DNA of 64,000 nucleotides from Flagellimonas_B algarum (GCF_040513375.1 NZ_JBEVTG010000001.1:124001-188000), one strand, 5' to 3'. Positions 32,813-41,326 are shown, counted from the stretch's first letter. The notes: generated by a model from the letters alone, not told the origin. Numbers and translations: made by a program.

Positions 32813-33436
32813 TCAGGTCAGGTGGATGCCGCATTCACGCGACTCCAAAGCCTTGACGGGATCGAAATAGGTACTGTTTTTCGGGAGTTCATGGGCCTCT
32901 AAATAGTCATCGAGGTCTTCATCGGACCAATAGTAAAACGGACTGACCTTCAAAATACCCTCCTTACTATAGCTTAAAATGTCTTTGGAAGTCCGTAGCT
33001 CGGTTTTGCGGATGCGGATGTTGGTAAACCAAATTTCAGGTTGGTGTTCGGCCAAGGCCCTTCTAAACGGTTCCAATTTGACGATTTCGGAAAACTCGGA
33101 ATGCTCCGGTTGATCTGCTGTCGGAAAACCCAAGCGGTGTTCGGTATACGCTTTGGTTTCTTTTGGCACATAGGTATGCAGATCCAAATTCAACCGTTGC
33201 GTCAGGTACGCCGCGTGCTCGTAGGTTTCAGGTAGGTTATAACCCGTATCACACCAAATCACCTTTACTTTGGGGTCGTTGATGCTAAACGTATTCAACA
33301 ACACCGCGGAATATTTGCCAAAACTGGTAGTCACGATACGACGTTCCGATAGTTGGATCGCCCAACCGATGATCTCTTCAGGGGGAATGCCCCTGAACTG
33401 CCTGTTATAATATTCCAAATCCAATTGTAGCGCCAT
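32813..33436 (-). CDS. cysH: Phosphoadenylyl-sulfate reductase (CysH family)
   Basis: A 207-residue PAPS/APS reductase-family protein. PP-loop TTSFGKYSAVLLNTF at the N-terminus, IWCDTGYNLPETYE, LRTSKDILSYSKEGILKVSPFYYWSDEDLDDYL and the catalytic Cys in ECGIHLT (C202) at the very C-terminus. The CC and CxxC pairs that bind the [4Fe-4S] cluster of APS reductases are absent, so this is the PAPS type, which reduces PAPS to sulfite. Sulfate-activating genes cysDN are not next to it. The promoter region carries two inverted copies of a 12-base motif. Confidence 0.88.
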   Translation of the reverse strand: MALQLDLEYYNRQFRGIPPEEIIGWAIQLSERRIVTTSFGKYSAVLLNTFSINDPKVKVIWCDTGYNLPETYEHAAYLTQRLNLDLHTYVPKETKAYTEHRLGFPTADQPEHSEFSEIVKLEPFRRALAEHQPEIWFTNIRIRKTELRTSKDILSYSKEGILKVSPFYYWSDEDLDDYLEAHELPKNSTYFDPVKALESRECGIHLT

Positions 33437-33469
33437 AGCTCCTTATTCTCTACTGTTTTACTAGGGTAA

Positions 33470-33532
33470 CAAACATAGGACAAATATTTCGTTGAATTCG
33501 TTAAAATCACGATAAATATTTATTTGTCCTAT
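33470..33532 (-). promoter_or_regulatory. cysH promoter with paired 12-bp inverted motif
   Basis: ATAGGACAAATA at 33475-33486 and its perfect reverse complement at 33521-33532 lie 34 bases apart between the Rrf2-type gene and cysH. On the minus strand TATGTTTG (33477..33470) matches TAnnTTTG, and the proximal motif copy overlaps it. Two sites facing each other suggest a regulator, plausibly the neighbouring Rrf2 protein, bound at two points or forming a loop. Confidence 0.6.
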
Positions 33533-33584
33533 AGTTTTAATAGATTATTTGTTTTGATGGATGCACATTGCGGTTTTTTCAGTC

Positions 33585-34007
33585 TTAGGAGGGTTGCTTT
33601 GCGATTAAATCGGCCAGTGAGGTATTTCGGTATACCTCTAGGTTGGCATCTCGGACCTTTAGCATCAAACGGAAGACCGAACAAGCCCCTTCGTTCGGGC
33701 AATCATCACATTTTTCGTAGAAGTTTAAGCTGACGCAAGGCACCATGGCTATGGGGCCCTCCAAAATACGCATAACGGCCGTCATCGGAATCTGTTCGGG
33801 TTCTTTGATCAGGTAGTACCCGCCCCCTTTGCCTTTCTTGGAACCCAACATGCCATTTCTTCTTAAAGTAAGCAAGATGCTTTCCAAAAATTTCTGGGAA
33901 ATGTTCTCGTGGGATGCGATTTCAGCTATCTGAACGGGATCTCGGTTTTCTTGGGCGGCCAGATACGTCAACGCCTTTAATCCGTATTTGGTCTTTTTGG
34001 ACAGCAT
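33585..34007 (-). CDS. Rrf2-family transcriptional regulator
   Basis: A 140-residue Rrf2 winged-helix protein: MLSKKTKYGLKALTYLA at the start, IAEIASHENISQKFLESILLTLRRNGMLGSKKGKGGGYYL in the DNA-binding part, and Cys residues in VPCVSLNFYEKCDDCPNEGACSVF that could bind an Fe-S cluster as in IscR-like members. It sits directly upstream of cysH on the same strand, so it probably regulates sulfur assimilation, as CymR does in Firmicutes. The paired motif before cysH is the best candidate target. Confidence 0.88.
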   Translation of the reverse strand: MLSKKTKYGLKALTYLAAQENRDPVQIAEIASHENISQKFLESILLTLRRNGMLGSKKGKGGGYYLIKEPEQIPMTAVMRILEGPIAMVPCVSLNFYEKCDDCPNEGACSVFRLMLKVRDANLEVYRNTSLADLIAKQPS

Positions 34008-34061
34008 CCGACTAAGATATGAAAAATTAACGCAAAGGCTTTTGCACGAAGGGATGCGCGC

Positions 34062-34535
34062 TTATTCGATGACGAATTCCATCTTGATGTCACCACGTTC
34101 ATACGGCGGGTTCTCTTCCATTTCGACTTCCACGAAACCGTATTTCCGATAAATATAAATCGCATTTTGAAGGGTGGTATTGGAATACAAAACGATTTTC
34201 GACCATCCTTGTCCCCTGCCGAAATCGATACACCGCTTCATCAGCAATTGTCCGATTTTCAAGCCTTGGTACTGCGATGATACGGCCATTTTACCCAGTT
34301 CGAAAACCCCCTTCACTAGGGGAATCAAAGCCACCGTACCAACGACTTCGTCACCTAATTTCGCAAAGAAGATATGTCCGCCTTTCCCAATGATATTGGC
34401 TTCGCAGTCTTCCATCAACTCCACGTCATGGGGTTCAACCGCAAAGAATTTCTCAAGCCATTCGATATTCAATCGCGCGAAGTCTTTGGCGTAGGGCGAT
34501 TCAAAGGGTACGATATGGACCTGGTCTTGCAACAT
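34062..34535 (-). CDS. GNAT-family N-acetyltransferase
   Basis: A 157-residue GNAT protein with the acetyl-CoA-binding region ELGKMAVSSQYQGLKIGQLLMKRCIDFGRG at about 84-113 and the closing IYRKYGFVEVEM. The substrate cannot be read from the sequence. It starts 6 bases after the metZ-like gene and lies between it and the Rrf2 gene, which suggests shared transcription but not a proven link to sulfur metabolism. Confidence 0.85.
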   Translation of the reverse strand: MLQDQVHIVPFESPYAKDFARLNIEWLEKFFAVEPHDVELMEDCEANIIGKGGHIFFAKLGDEVVGTVALIPLVKGVFELGKMAVSSQYQGLKIGQLLMKRCIDFGRGQGWSKIVLYSNTTLQNAIYIYRKYGFVEVEMEENPPYERGDIKMEFVIE

Positions 34536-34541
34536 GGTTCG

Positions 34542-35711
34542 TTATTTTTCCAATGCTTGTCCAATATCCGAAATAATATCCTCATGGTGCTCCAATCCGA
34601 CCGACACCCGCACCATGCCGTCAGTAATACCCACTTTCAATCGTTCGGCTTCGGTCAGCTTGCTATGGGTCGTCGATGCGGGATGCGTAACGATACTGCG
34701 CGAATCGCCCAAATTCGCCGATAATGACAAGAGCTGTATGGCATTAAAAAAGCTTTTCCCCGCAGCCAATCCGCCTTTGACCTCAAAAGCGACCACACAA
34801 CCACCGGCCTTCATCTGCTTTTTGGCTATGGCATGGTTCGGATGCGATTTCAAGAAGGGATACTTCACCCAATTCACCCGCTCGTGCCCTTCAAGAAAAG
34901 TCGCCAAGCGTAGTGCATTGTCACAGTGTCGATCAACGCGTACGGCGAGGGTTTCAAGGCTTTTCGATAAGATCCAGGCATTAAAAGGCGACAATGCCGG
35001 GCCGGTAATCCTGGAGAATCGATAAATCTTTTCGATCAATTCGGCCGAACCTACGGTAATACCGGCAAGAACGCGGCCTTGTCCATCCATGAGTTTTGTT
35101 CCGGAATGGATGACCAAATCAGCACCGAATCGAATCGGCTGCTGTAGGTACGGTGATGCGAAACAATTATCTACGATAAAGACCAAACCATGCTTTTTGG
35201 CAATGGCCCCCAGGGATTCCAGATCGATCACATCCACACCCGGATTGGTAGGTGATTCTACGTAGAGCACCTTGGTATTCGGCTGGATCAGCCCTTCTAC
35301 CCTACTCAGATCATCGGCTTCGAAAAAGGAGGTGTCGATATCCCAATTCGGAAAAAAATTAGTGTACAGACTGTGGGTCGATCCGAAAACACTTCGGGCA
35401 GAAAGGATATGATCGCCACTTTTCAAAAGGGCCGCGAAGGTCGAAAATACGGCAGCCATACCCGAGGCAAAGGCGAATCCGGCTTCTGCCCCTTCCATTC
35501 GGCAAACCTTTTGTACGAATTCAGAGGTATTCGGATTTGAGTAACGCGAATAAATATTCCGTTCCTTCTCTTCGGCGAAAGATGCGCGCATATCCTCGGC
35601 ATCTTCGAATACATAACTCGACGTCAAGAACATGGGCGAAGAATGTTCAAGGTACTGGGTGCGTTCCAATTGGTCGCGTATTGCCGCGGTTTCGAATTTT
35701 CTATTTTCCAT
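34542..35711 (-). CDS. metZ: O-succinylhomoserine sulfhydrylase-like PLP enzyme
   Basis: A 389-residue Cys/Met-metabolism PLP enzyme that replaces the acyl group of an activated homoserine with sulfide to give homocysteine. PLP lysine at VIHSGTKLMDGQGRVLAG, YSRYSNPN at the N-terminus and LSLSANLGDSRSIVTHPASTTH. The GTKLMDGQGR form is typical of the MetZ group; cystathionine synthase or lyase activity cannot be ruled out. A hairpin repeat lies just upstream, then the GIY-YIG gene. Confidence 0.85.
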   Translation of the reverse strand: MENRKFETAAIRDQLERTQYLEHSSPMFLTSSYVFEDAEDMRASFAEEKERNIYSRYSNPNTSEFVQKVCRMEGAEAGFAFASGMAAVFSTFAALLKSGDHILSARSVFGSTHSLYTNFFPNWDIDTSFFEADDLSRVEGLIQPNTKVLYVESPTNPGVDVIDLESLGAIAKKHGLVFIVDNCFASPYLQQPIRFGADLVIHSGTKLMDGQGRVLAGITVGSAELIEKIYRFSRITGPALSPFNAWILSKSLETLAVRVDRHCDNALRLATFLEGHERVNWVKYPFLKSHPNHAIAKKQMKAGGCVVAFEVKGGLAAGKSFFNAIQLLSLSANLGDSRSIVTHPASTTHSKLTEAERLKVGITDGMVRVSVGLEHHEDIISDIGQALEK

Positions 35712-35727
35712 ATTTACTTTTCAAGGG

Positions 35728-35764
35728 TCACTGCGATTACGCTCCCTTCGACTCCGCTCAGGGA
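35728..35764. repeat. Hairpin repeat copies A' and A, downstream of the GIY-YIG gene
   Basis: Copy A (35743-35764) is TCCCT, the 12-base loop TCGACTCCGCTC, then AGGGA: a 5-bp stem. A degraded tandem copy (TCACT then GCGATTACGCTC) at 35728-35744 precedes it. The same loop with different but compensated stems recurs on the other side of the GIY-YIG gene. Confidence 0.8.
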
Positions 35765-35789
35765 CCGAAGTGGTAACGAATTCTAGTGA

Positions 35790-36110
35790 CTAGCACTTAT
35801 CCGTTTCTTTAAAGAATCTGAAATGGGAATCATTCATACATGTTGCTAATTTGGGTAGTTTTTCCAACTCCCCATTAATAAGGGCTTGCTTTTTAATTCT
35901 TGACCACTTCTTCAGTTGTTTCTCCCGAATAAATGCAGTATCAATTCTCAAATATTGTTCCACATATACCAACTTGACCGGTACTCTTTTTCTTGTATAA
36001 TTCGCACCTTCTCCATTTTGATGTTGCAAGATTCTTTGTTCCAAATTAACCGTACTTCCAACATAAAAGCTACCATCTGAACATTCCAGTATATAAACGT
36101 ATCCCTTCAT
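35790..36110 (-). CDS. Single-domain GIY-YIG nuclease
   Basis: A 106-residue protein of the small GIY-YIG (YhbQ/UPF0213-like) group: VYILECSDGSFYVGST provides the GIY and YIG strands, the conserved Arg lies in LEQRILQHQNG and the catalytic Glu in IREKQLKKWSRIKKQALI. These proteins are predicted or shown to be metal-dependent DNA nucleases. The gene interrupts the methionine operon and is flanked on both sides by hairpin repeats (35728-35764, 36124-36180 and 36281-36332). This recalls RAYT transposases with their REP sequences, although RAYTs belong to a different protein family. Mobility is inference. Confidence 0.88.
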   Translation of the reverse strand: MKGYVYILECSDGSFYVGSTVNLEQRILQHQNGEGANYTRKRVPVKLVYVEQYLRIDTAFIREKQLKKWSRIKKQALINGELEKLPKLATCMNDSHFRFFKETDKC

Positions 36111-36123
36111 TTTTATAATGTAA

Positions 36124-36180
36124 TCACTTCGACTACGCTCAGTGGCCGGTTCTTTAGGTGCCTGAGCGGAGTCGAAGGCA
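36124..36180. repeat. Inverted pair of hairpin repeats (copies B and C)
   Basis: Copy B (36124-36145) is CACT, loop TCGACTACGCTC, then AGTG. Copy C (36159-36180), inverted, reads on the minus strand TGCCT, loop TCGACTCCGCTC, then AGGCA. The two copies face each other over 13 bases, as in a REPIN-like doublet. Stems differ but stay paired. Confidence 0.85.
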
Positions 36181-36280
36181 ATTTTGGTTCTTTATTCCTT
36201 ATAATTAGTGTGTTTCACCTCTTCAAAACTTACCAAATAAATCTTCACATTATAAAACTAAATCCTTTCTCTTTCATTTA

Positions 36281-36332
36281 TCACTTCGAATACGCTCACT
36301 TAGACTCCGCTCACTTCGACTCCGCTCAGTGA
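36281..36332. repeat. Tandem 15-base hairpin repeat array (copies E, F, D)
   Basis: Three direct copies start at 36281, 36296 and 36311. Only the last keeps a full hairpin (TCACT, loop TCGACTCCGCTC, AGTGA at 36311-36332). The others are degraded in the loop or in the 3' stem. The last copy ends five bases from the stop codon of the MetX-ThrA fusion. Confidence 0.85.
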
Positions 36333-36337
36333 CCGCA

Positions 36338-39300
36338 TTACAATTTTTCAGCGATACGTAAAATATCGCCGAAAACCCCTCTGGCTGTAACCGCTGCCCC
36401 GGCACCGGCTCCCTGTATCACTAAGGGCTGGTCGCCATAAGAATCGGTGTAAATCTCGATAATCGAGTCGGAACCCTTCACTTGCCCTAGGGCACTTTCT
36501 TGAGGTACCGCAATCAACTTGACTTCCAAAATCCCTTTCTCTTTTTGGAGGTCACCGTGTAATTCGCCTACATAGCGCAACACCTCACCTGGCGAAACGG
36601 TTTTTTTAATGGTCTCATAATGCCTATCAAGTTCTTTGATACGTTCTATGAAACCATCCCCTGGGATATCTTTCAATGCTTCGGGTACGAGGTTCTGAAT
36701 TTCAATATCCTCAAATTCATTGGCGAGATCCAGTTCCCTCGCCAAAATCAATAATTTTCGGCCCACATCATTACCTGAAAGATCTTCTCGGGGATCCGGC
36801 TCGGTATACCCCTTTTCCATGGCTTGCAGAACGATATCCGAAAATGCAACATCCGTGGCCGAAAAGGTATTGAAAACATAGCTTAGCGAACCTGAAAAGA
36901 CCCCTTTGATCCGGGTAATGTTCTCTCCTGATAAATGCAGGAGTTTGATGGTATCGATCAGGGGCAGGCCCGCCCCGACATTCGTCTCGTACAAATATTG
37001 CTTTTGGTTTTTGCGCAGCGCTTTGCGAATCCCACGGTAAAAATCGATGCCCAGGGTATTGGCGATCTTATTCGATGACACCATATCAAAACCGGCGGCG
37101 ATCAAGTCTTCATAGTCCCCAACAAACGAACCGCTTGCCGTATTATCGATGGCGATCAGGTTTTCAAGATGATGGTCTTGGGCATATTGAACGATATCCT
37201 CCAAGGTGTAAGGGCAACCATGGGCTTCAATTTCCGATTTCCATTCACTGCCGATTCCGGTTGCTGACAACAACACTTTTTTCGAGTTGGCAATGGCGAA
37301 AATATGGAGACTGATGTCCTTGCGTGCTTCGATCTCGGATTTGGAATCCAACAGCTGATCGATCAGGGTGCCGCCAACCGTTCCATGACCGAAAACGGCC
37401 AAGTTCACCTTCTTCGCGATTCCGAACAACTGACCGTGAATAACGTTTAGCGTCTTGTTCAAATCCGCATTCCGTACCACGAGACTCACATTTTTACCTG
37501 AAACGGTATTGTTGAACAACAGGGGAACGATCTTATTCTTTATCAGCGCATTGTAGGGTTTATGGAAGGAACTCAGGTCTTCGCCCACAATAGAAACAAC
37601 GGAAACTTCTTTTTCGACCCGTATGGTACTGACATCACGTGCCGAATAATCGGTATCGAATTCTTCTTCAAGGGTTCGCTTGGCCTCATCGGCCCGAGAG
37701 GCATCAACGACCAGACCGATGCCCCGTTCAGAAGAGCCTTGTGAAATGATACCCACATTGATACCCCGTCTTCCCAGGCTTCCGAAAATCCTAGCATCAA
37801 CACCCACCTTGCCTAAAAGTCCGCGTCCTTCCAAATGGATCAGCGCCCGCTTTTCGATAACCGATATCGATTTGATGCCATCGTGATTACTTTCGGCCCC
37901 GATCAAAGTACCCTTCGAATTAGGATTGAAGGTGTTCAAAATACGCAGGGGGATATTCTTTTCCAACAAGGGAATGATCGTTTTCGCATGCAAGATCGAT
38001 GCTCCGAAATTGGCCAATTCATTGGCTTCGCTATAACTGAGGTCATCGATGATCTGGGCGTCGGGCACCAAATCGGGATTCGCCGTATAGATGCCATCCA
38101 CATGGGTGAAGTTCCGCAATTCATCCGCATCGAGGTAATTGGCCAATAAGGCGGCGGAATAATTGCTTCCATTCCGGCCTAAAGTCGTGGTCTCCCCTGC
38201 TTCGTTGGCTGCAATAAACCCGGTCACAATCGGAACCTCATCGGCCTTGAAGGTGGAAAACCGTTGGATTACCTGGATCTTGGAAACCGCTTCATCGACC
38301 GTAGCGTTGCCAAACCCGCTATCGGTATGGAACAACCCACGGGTATCGACCGCTACGGCCTTGATACCCCTGTCGCGAAGGAGCTTGACCACCAAACGGG
38401 TAGAAAGGAGTTCACCAACGGCCAGCACGGCATCTTTGGTCTTCAGACTGTAATCACCGATAAGTCCGACCCCTTCCAACTTCTGTCGTAAAGCGTCGAC
38501 TTCCGAATCCAAAAGAAAATCGGGAGCGGGCTGTTGTTGGTAAGCGATGAATTCTTCCAGTTTCGCTTCAACGGACTTCCCCTTAGCGGCCCTTTCCAAT
38601 AATTTTTCCAAGGTATCGGTAGACTTTCCACGAGCCGAAAGTACGACCGCGATACGCTCCCCTTCTTTGAGTTGCTTTATGATACTTTCGACCACTTTTT
38701 CAATACCCCCATCGTTTCGAAGGGATTTTCCACCGAATTTCAGCACCTTCCATGCTTGCCCTTCATCGGGTTTTGGAAATACCGGGGCCAAGAGCTGGTC
38801 CAATTGATCGAACTCCATCAAAAATGCATCGTGGCCATGTACTGATTGCACCTCGCCATAAGTCACTTTGGAATTGGCTTGGGCGATTCTACGATAGGTC
38901 TCTTTATTCTCCTCAGCGCTAAAGAACAAATCGGAATTTACCCCGATGATATGGATTTTGGTGGCACTTTGCTGCAGGGCCACGAAAGCATGTTCATCTT
39001 GGCGCGTCACGTCAATGGTCTTCAACAACTGGTTCATCAATTTGTAGGCCGACAATTGGAAACGTTCTTGCAATTTCTTCCCGTGGTGCATCAACCAGCT
39101 CTCTACATTGAACACCTGTAATTCTTCATTGGTACTTCTTTGAAAGCGTTCTTTGAAAGACTCCGGGGTACGATAGCAAAGCATGGCATGCATGCGCGCA
39201 TCATGTACGGGCTCTTTGGAGTTGTTCAAGATTTGTTCTTGGATCTGACAATTGGCGATCAACCAATCGGTCGATTTCCAATCGGAGGCCACGGGGATCA

Positions 39301-39724
39301 AGTGTTCGGTAATACTGGGGTCGAGAACGGCCATTTCCCAAGCGATGCCCCCGCCCAAAGACCCTCCGATTATGGCAAAGAGCCTTGATATTCGCAGCTG
39401 CGCCAGTCCTTCCAGAAAAATACGCGCCACATCACCGGCCACAAACTCCTTGTAAGCCTCGACCACAAAACCGTCATAACCGTTACCGGGAATATTGAAG
39501 GCCAAAACGGTGTACCTATCGGTATCGATGCGTTTGCCCACCCCGATAATATCGGACCACCAGCCGTTTTCACCTGCTACCTGTGAATTGCCCGTCAAGG
39601 CATGGTTGACCAAAACAATGGGTGCCTGACCTAAGGCCGGACCAAAGGTTTCGTAAGACAATTCCAAGTCTTGGGTATGCCCACTAAGCGTGGTAAAATC
39701 GGGTATGTTCAGTTGTTGCAACAT
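36338..39724 (-). CDS. thrA: Trifunctional MetX-like acyltransferase / aspartokinase / homoserine dehydrogenase
   Basis: A 1,128-residue fusion. Residues 1 to about 320 form an alpha/beta-hydrolase homoserine acyltransferase (MetX-like) with nucleophile S122 in GGSLGG, D265 in NSDLFF and H298 in GHDAFL, a full triad. Residues about 325-610 form an aspartokinase (KFGGKS at 329-334, TTLGRNGSNYSAALL near 513-527), followed by ACT domains to about 765. Residues about 772-1128 form homoserine dehydrogenase (GHGTVGG at 779-785). One chain thus phosphorylates aspartate, makes homoserine and O-acylates it for methionine. It lies in the SAM-I-riboswitch-led metY unit. The acyl donor is not visible. 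Confidence 0.93.
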   Translation of the reverse strand: MLQQLNIPDFTTLSGHTQDLELSYETFGPALGQAPIVLVNHALTGNSQVAGENGWWSDIIGVGKRIDTDRYTVLAFNIPGNGYDGFVVEAYKEFVAGDVARIFLEGLAQLRISRLFAIIGGSLGGGIAWEMAVLDPSITEHLIPVASDWKSTDWLIANCQIQEQILNNSKEPVHDARMHAMLCYRTPESFKERFQRSTNEELQVFNVESWLMHHGKKLQERFQLSAYKLMNQLLKTIDVTRQDEHAFVALQQSATKIHIIGVNSDLFFSAEENKETYRRIAQANSKVTYGEVQSVHGHDAFLMEFDQLDQLLAPVFPKPDEGQAWKVLKFGGKSLRNDGGIEKVVESIIKQLKEGERIAVVLSARGKSTDTLEKLLERAAKGKSVEAKLEEFIAYQQQPAPDFLLDSEVDALRQKLEGVGLIGDYSLKTKDAVLAVGELLSTRLVVKLLRDRGIKAVAVDTRGLFHTDSGFGNATVDEAVSKIQVIQRFSTFKADEVPIVTGFIAANEAGETTTLGRNGSNYSAALLANYLDADELRNFTHVDGIYTANPDLVPDAQIIDDLSYSEANELANFGASILHAKTIIPLLEKNIPLRILNTFNPNSKGTLIGAESNHDGIKSISVIEKRALIHLEGRGLLGKVGVDARIFGSLGRRGINVGIISQGSSERGIGLVVDASRADEAKRTLEEEFDTDYSARDVSTIRVEKEVSVVSIVGEDLSSFHKPYNALIKNKIVPLLFNNTVSGKNVSLVVRNADLNKTLNVIHGQLFGIAKKVNLAVFGHGTVGGTLIDQLLDSKSEIEARKDISLHIFAIANSKKVLLSATGIGSEWKSEIEAHGCPYTLEDIVQYAQDHHLENLIAIDNTASGSFVGDYEDLIAAGFDMVSSNKIANTLGIDFYRGIRKALRKNQKQYLYETNVGAGLPLIDTIKLLHLSGENITRIKGVFSGSLSYVFNTFSATDVAFSDIVLQAMEKGYTEPDPREDLSGNDVGRKLLILARELDLANEFEDIEIQNLVPEALKDIPGDGFIERIKELDRHYETIKKTVSPGEVLRYVGELHGDLQKEKGILEVKLIAVPQESALGQVKGSDSIIEIYTDSYGDQPLVIQGAGAGAAVTARGVFGDILRIAEKL

Positions 39725-39785
39725 GGACGTATGTATCGATCGCTTTGTTTAGGTTCAAACCACTGTTGTAAGGCTATTTCCTTTT

Positions 39786-41084
39786 TTAGGCAAAGACGGA
39801 AGCATCGATGGTCGCGAAGGCGGCTTCCAAATCGGCTTGCAAATCGGACAAGGCCTCCAATCCGACGGAGAGACGTATCAGGTCTTTGGTCACCCCGGTG
39901 GCTTCTTGAGACGCATCGTCTAACTGCTGATGGGTCGTACTCGCCGGATGGATGATCAATGATTTACTGTCGCCGATATTGGCCAAGAGGGAGAACAGTT
40001 GGGTGTTGTCTGCGATTTTTTTCGCAGACTCGTATCCTCCTTTCACCCCAAAGGTGACGATACCACTCTGACCGTTCGGCAAATAGGCATCGGCTTGGGC
40101 CTTGTATTTACTTGAAGGCAAACCCGGATAGTTCACCCAGGCAACTTCCTTTCTGTTTTCAAGCCATTGCGCCAAGGCCAGGGCATTCTCACTATGCTTC
40201 TTGATGCGTACTTCCAGGGTTTCCAATCCTTGGATGATCTGAAAGGCATTGAACGGACTTAGCGCCGCTCCATGATCACGCAAGCCTTCGATACGCACTT
40301 TGGCGATAAAGGCAGCGGCCCCCAAGGCATCGTGGTAAACCAACCCATGATACCCTGCGGATGGTTCGGTGAATTCAGGAAACTTACCATTGGCCCAGTC
40401 AAAGGTTCCGGCATCGATGATCACTCCACCTAAAGCCGTACCGTTTCCATTGATGTATTTGGTCAATGAATGGATGACGATGTTCGCCCCGTGCTCGATC
40501 GGATTCAAGAGGGCCGGGGTGGCCACGGTATTATCAACAATGAACGGAACTTTCGCTTTTTTGGCTTCCGATGAAATGGCCTTTAGATCCAAAACATCCA
40601 ATTTCGGGTTCCCCAGCGATTCAACGAAAATGGCCCGGGTGTTTTCTTGGACCGCCTTGCCGAAATTCTCCGGATCATTGGGATCGACGAAAGTGGTGGT
40701 AATCCCTAGGCGTGGTAAGGTTACGCTCAACAGGTTATACGTACCTCCATACAAACTATTCGAGGCGACAATATGGTCTCCTGATTTCAACAGCACCAAC
40801 AGGGCGGTATTGATCGCTGCGGTGCCGGAAGCGGTCACCACGGAGGCGACCCCCCCCTCAAGGGCCGCAAGCCGTTGTTCAAGGATATCGTTCGTCGGAT
40901 TGTTGATCCGGGTGTAGATATTACCGAATTCGGCCAAAGAGAATAAGTTGGCCGCATGATCGGAATCGTTGAATACGTAGGCCGTACTCTGGTAAAGGGG
41001 TACCGCACGGGTACCGGCATTAGCTTTGACATCATGACCCGCATGAAGGGCATTGGTCGCTTTTGAAAAATTTTGATCACTCAT
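39786..41084 (-). CDS. metY: O-acetylhomoserine sulfhydrylase
   Basis: A 432-residue PLP enzyme that makes homocysteine directly from O-acetylhomoserine and sulfide. PLP lysine at SLTKYINGNGTALGGVIID, start KATNALHAGHD, YTRINNPTNDILEQR and LANIGDSKSLIIHPASTTHQQL, all typical of the MetY group (longer than MetB/MetZ). It is the first gene behind the second SAM-I riboswitch. The MetX domain downstream supplies its substrate; the MetZ-like gene may be a second route. Confidence 0.92.
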   Translation of the reverse strand: MSDQNFSKATNALHAGHDVKANAGTRAVPLYQSTAYVFNDSDHAANLFSLAEFGNIYTRINNPTNDILEQRLAALEGGVASVVTASGTAAINTALLVLLKSGDHIVASNSLYGGTYNLLSVTLPRLGITTTFVDPNDPENFGKAVQENTRAIFVESLGNPKLDVLDLKAISSEAKKAKVPFIVDNTVATPALLNPIEHGANIVIHSLTKYINGNGTALGGVIIDAGTFDWANGKFPEFTEPSAGYHGLVYHDALGAAAFIAKVRIEGLRDHGAALSPFNAFQIIQGLETLEVRIKKHSENALALAQWLENRKEVAWVNYPGLPSSKYKAQADAYLPNGQSGIVTFGVKGGYESAKKIADNTQLFSLLANIGDSKSLIIHPASTTHQQLDDASQEATGVTKDLIRLSVGLEALSDLQADLEAAFATIDASVFA

Positions 41085-41193
41085 GGTTTTTAAATTTTTA
41101 GTTACAAATGATTTAAAAACACGAAGCCTACCCCAAGGGAGCTGACCAAATCAAAAAGTTATAAGAAAGTGAAGTCGACAATGATCGACGGTT

Positions 41194-41298
41194 GCTATCT
41201 TTTCCCTTGCGGGGATAGAATGTAGCACCTTCTTGACACTAGGGGTCAAGGGTTGCTAAGGCTTCATAGGGTCTATTCCCTCCACCTTTCTTGATAAC
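41194..41298 (-). ncRNA. SAM-I (S-box) riboswitch upstream of metY
   Basis: On the minus strand the conserved S-box blocks occur in order: AAAGGTGGAGGGAATAGACC, ATGAAGCCTTAGCAACC and AAGGTGCTACATTC. P1 pairs GUUAUC (41298..41293) with GAUAGC (41199..41194). P3 is an imperfect TTGAC/GTCAA hairpin and P4 is CCCC-GCAA-GGG. It differs from the metH copy mainly in P3 and P4. The next 109 bases to metY hold a 5-bp GTCGA/TCGAC hairpin but no clear U-tract. Confidence 0.92.
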
Positions 41299-41326
41299 TA
41301 TTCAATACGTGTTTGAACTTATGCCA

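Noticed and set aside
35790..36110. GIY-YIG gene as an intron homing endonuclease
   Set aside because: No group I intron or interrupted gene surrounds it, and the protein is of the small free-standing YhbQ-like kind.
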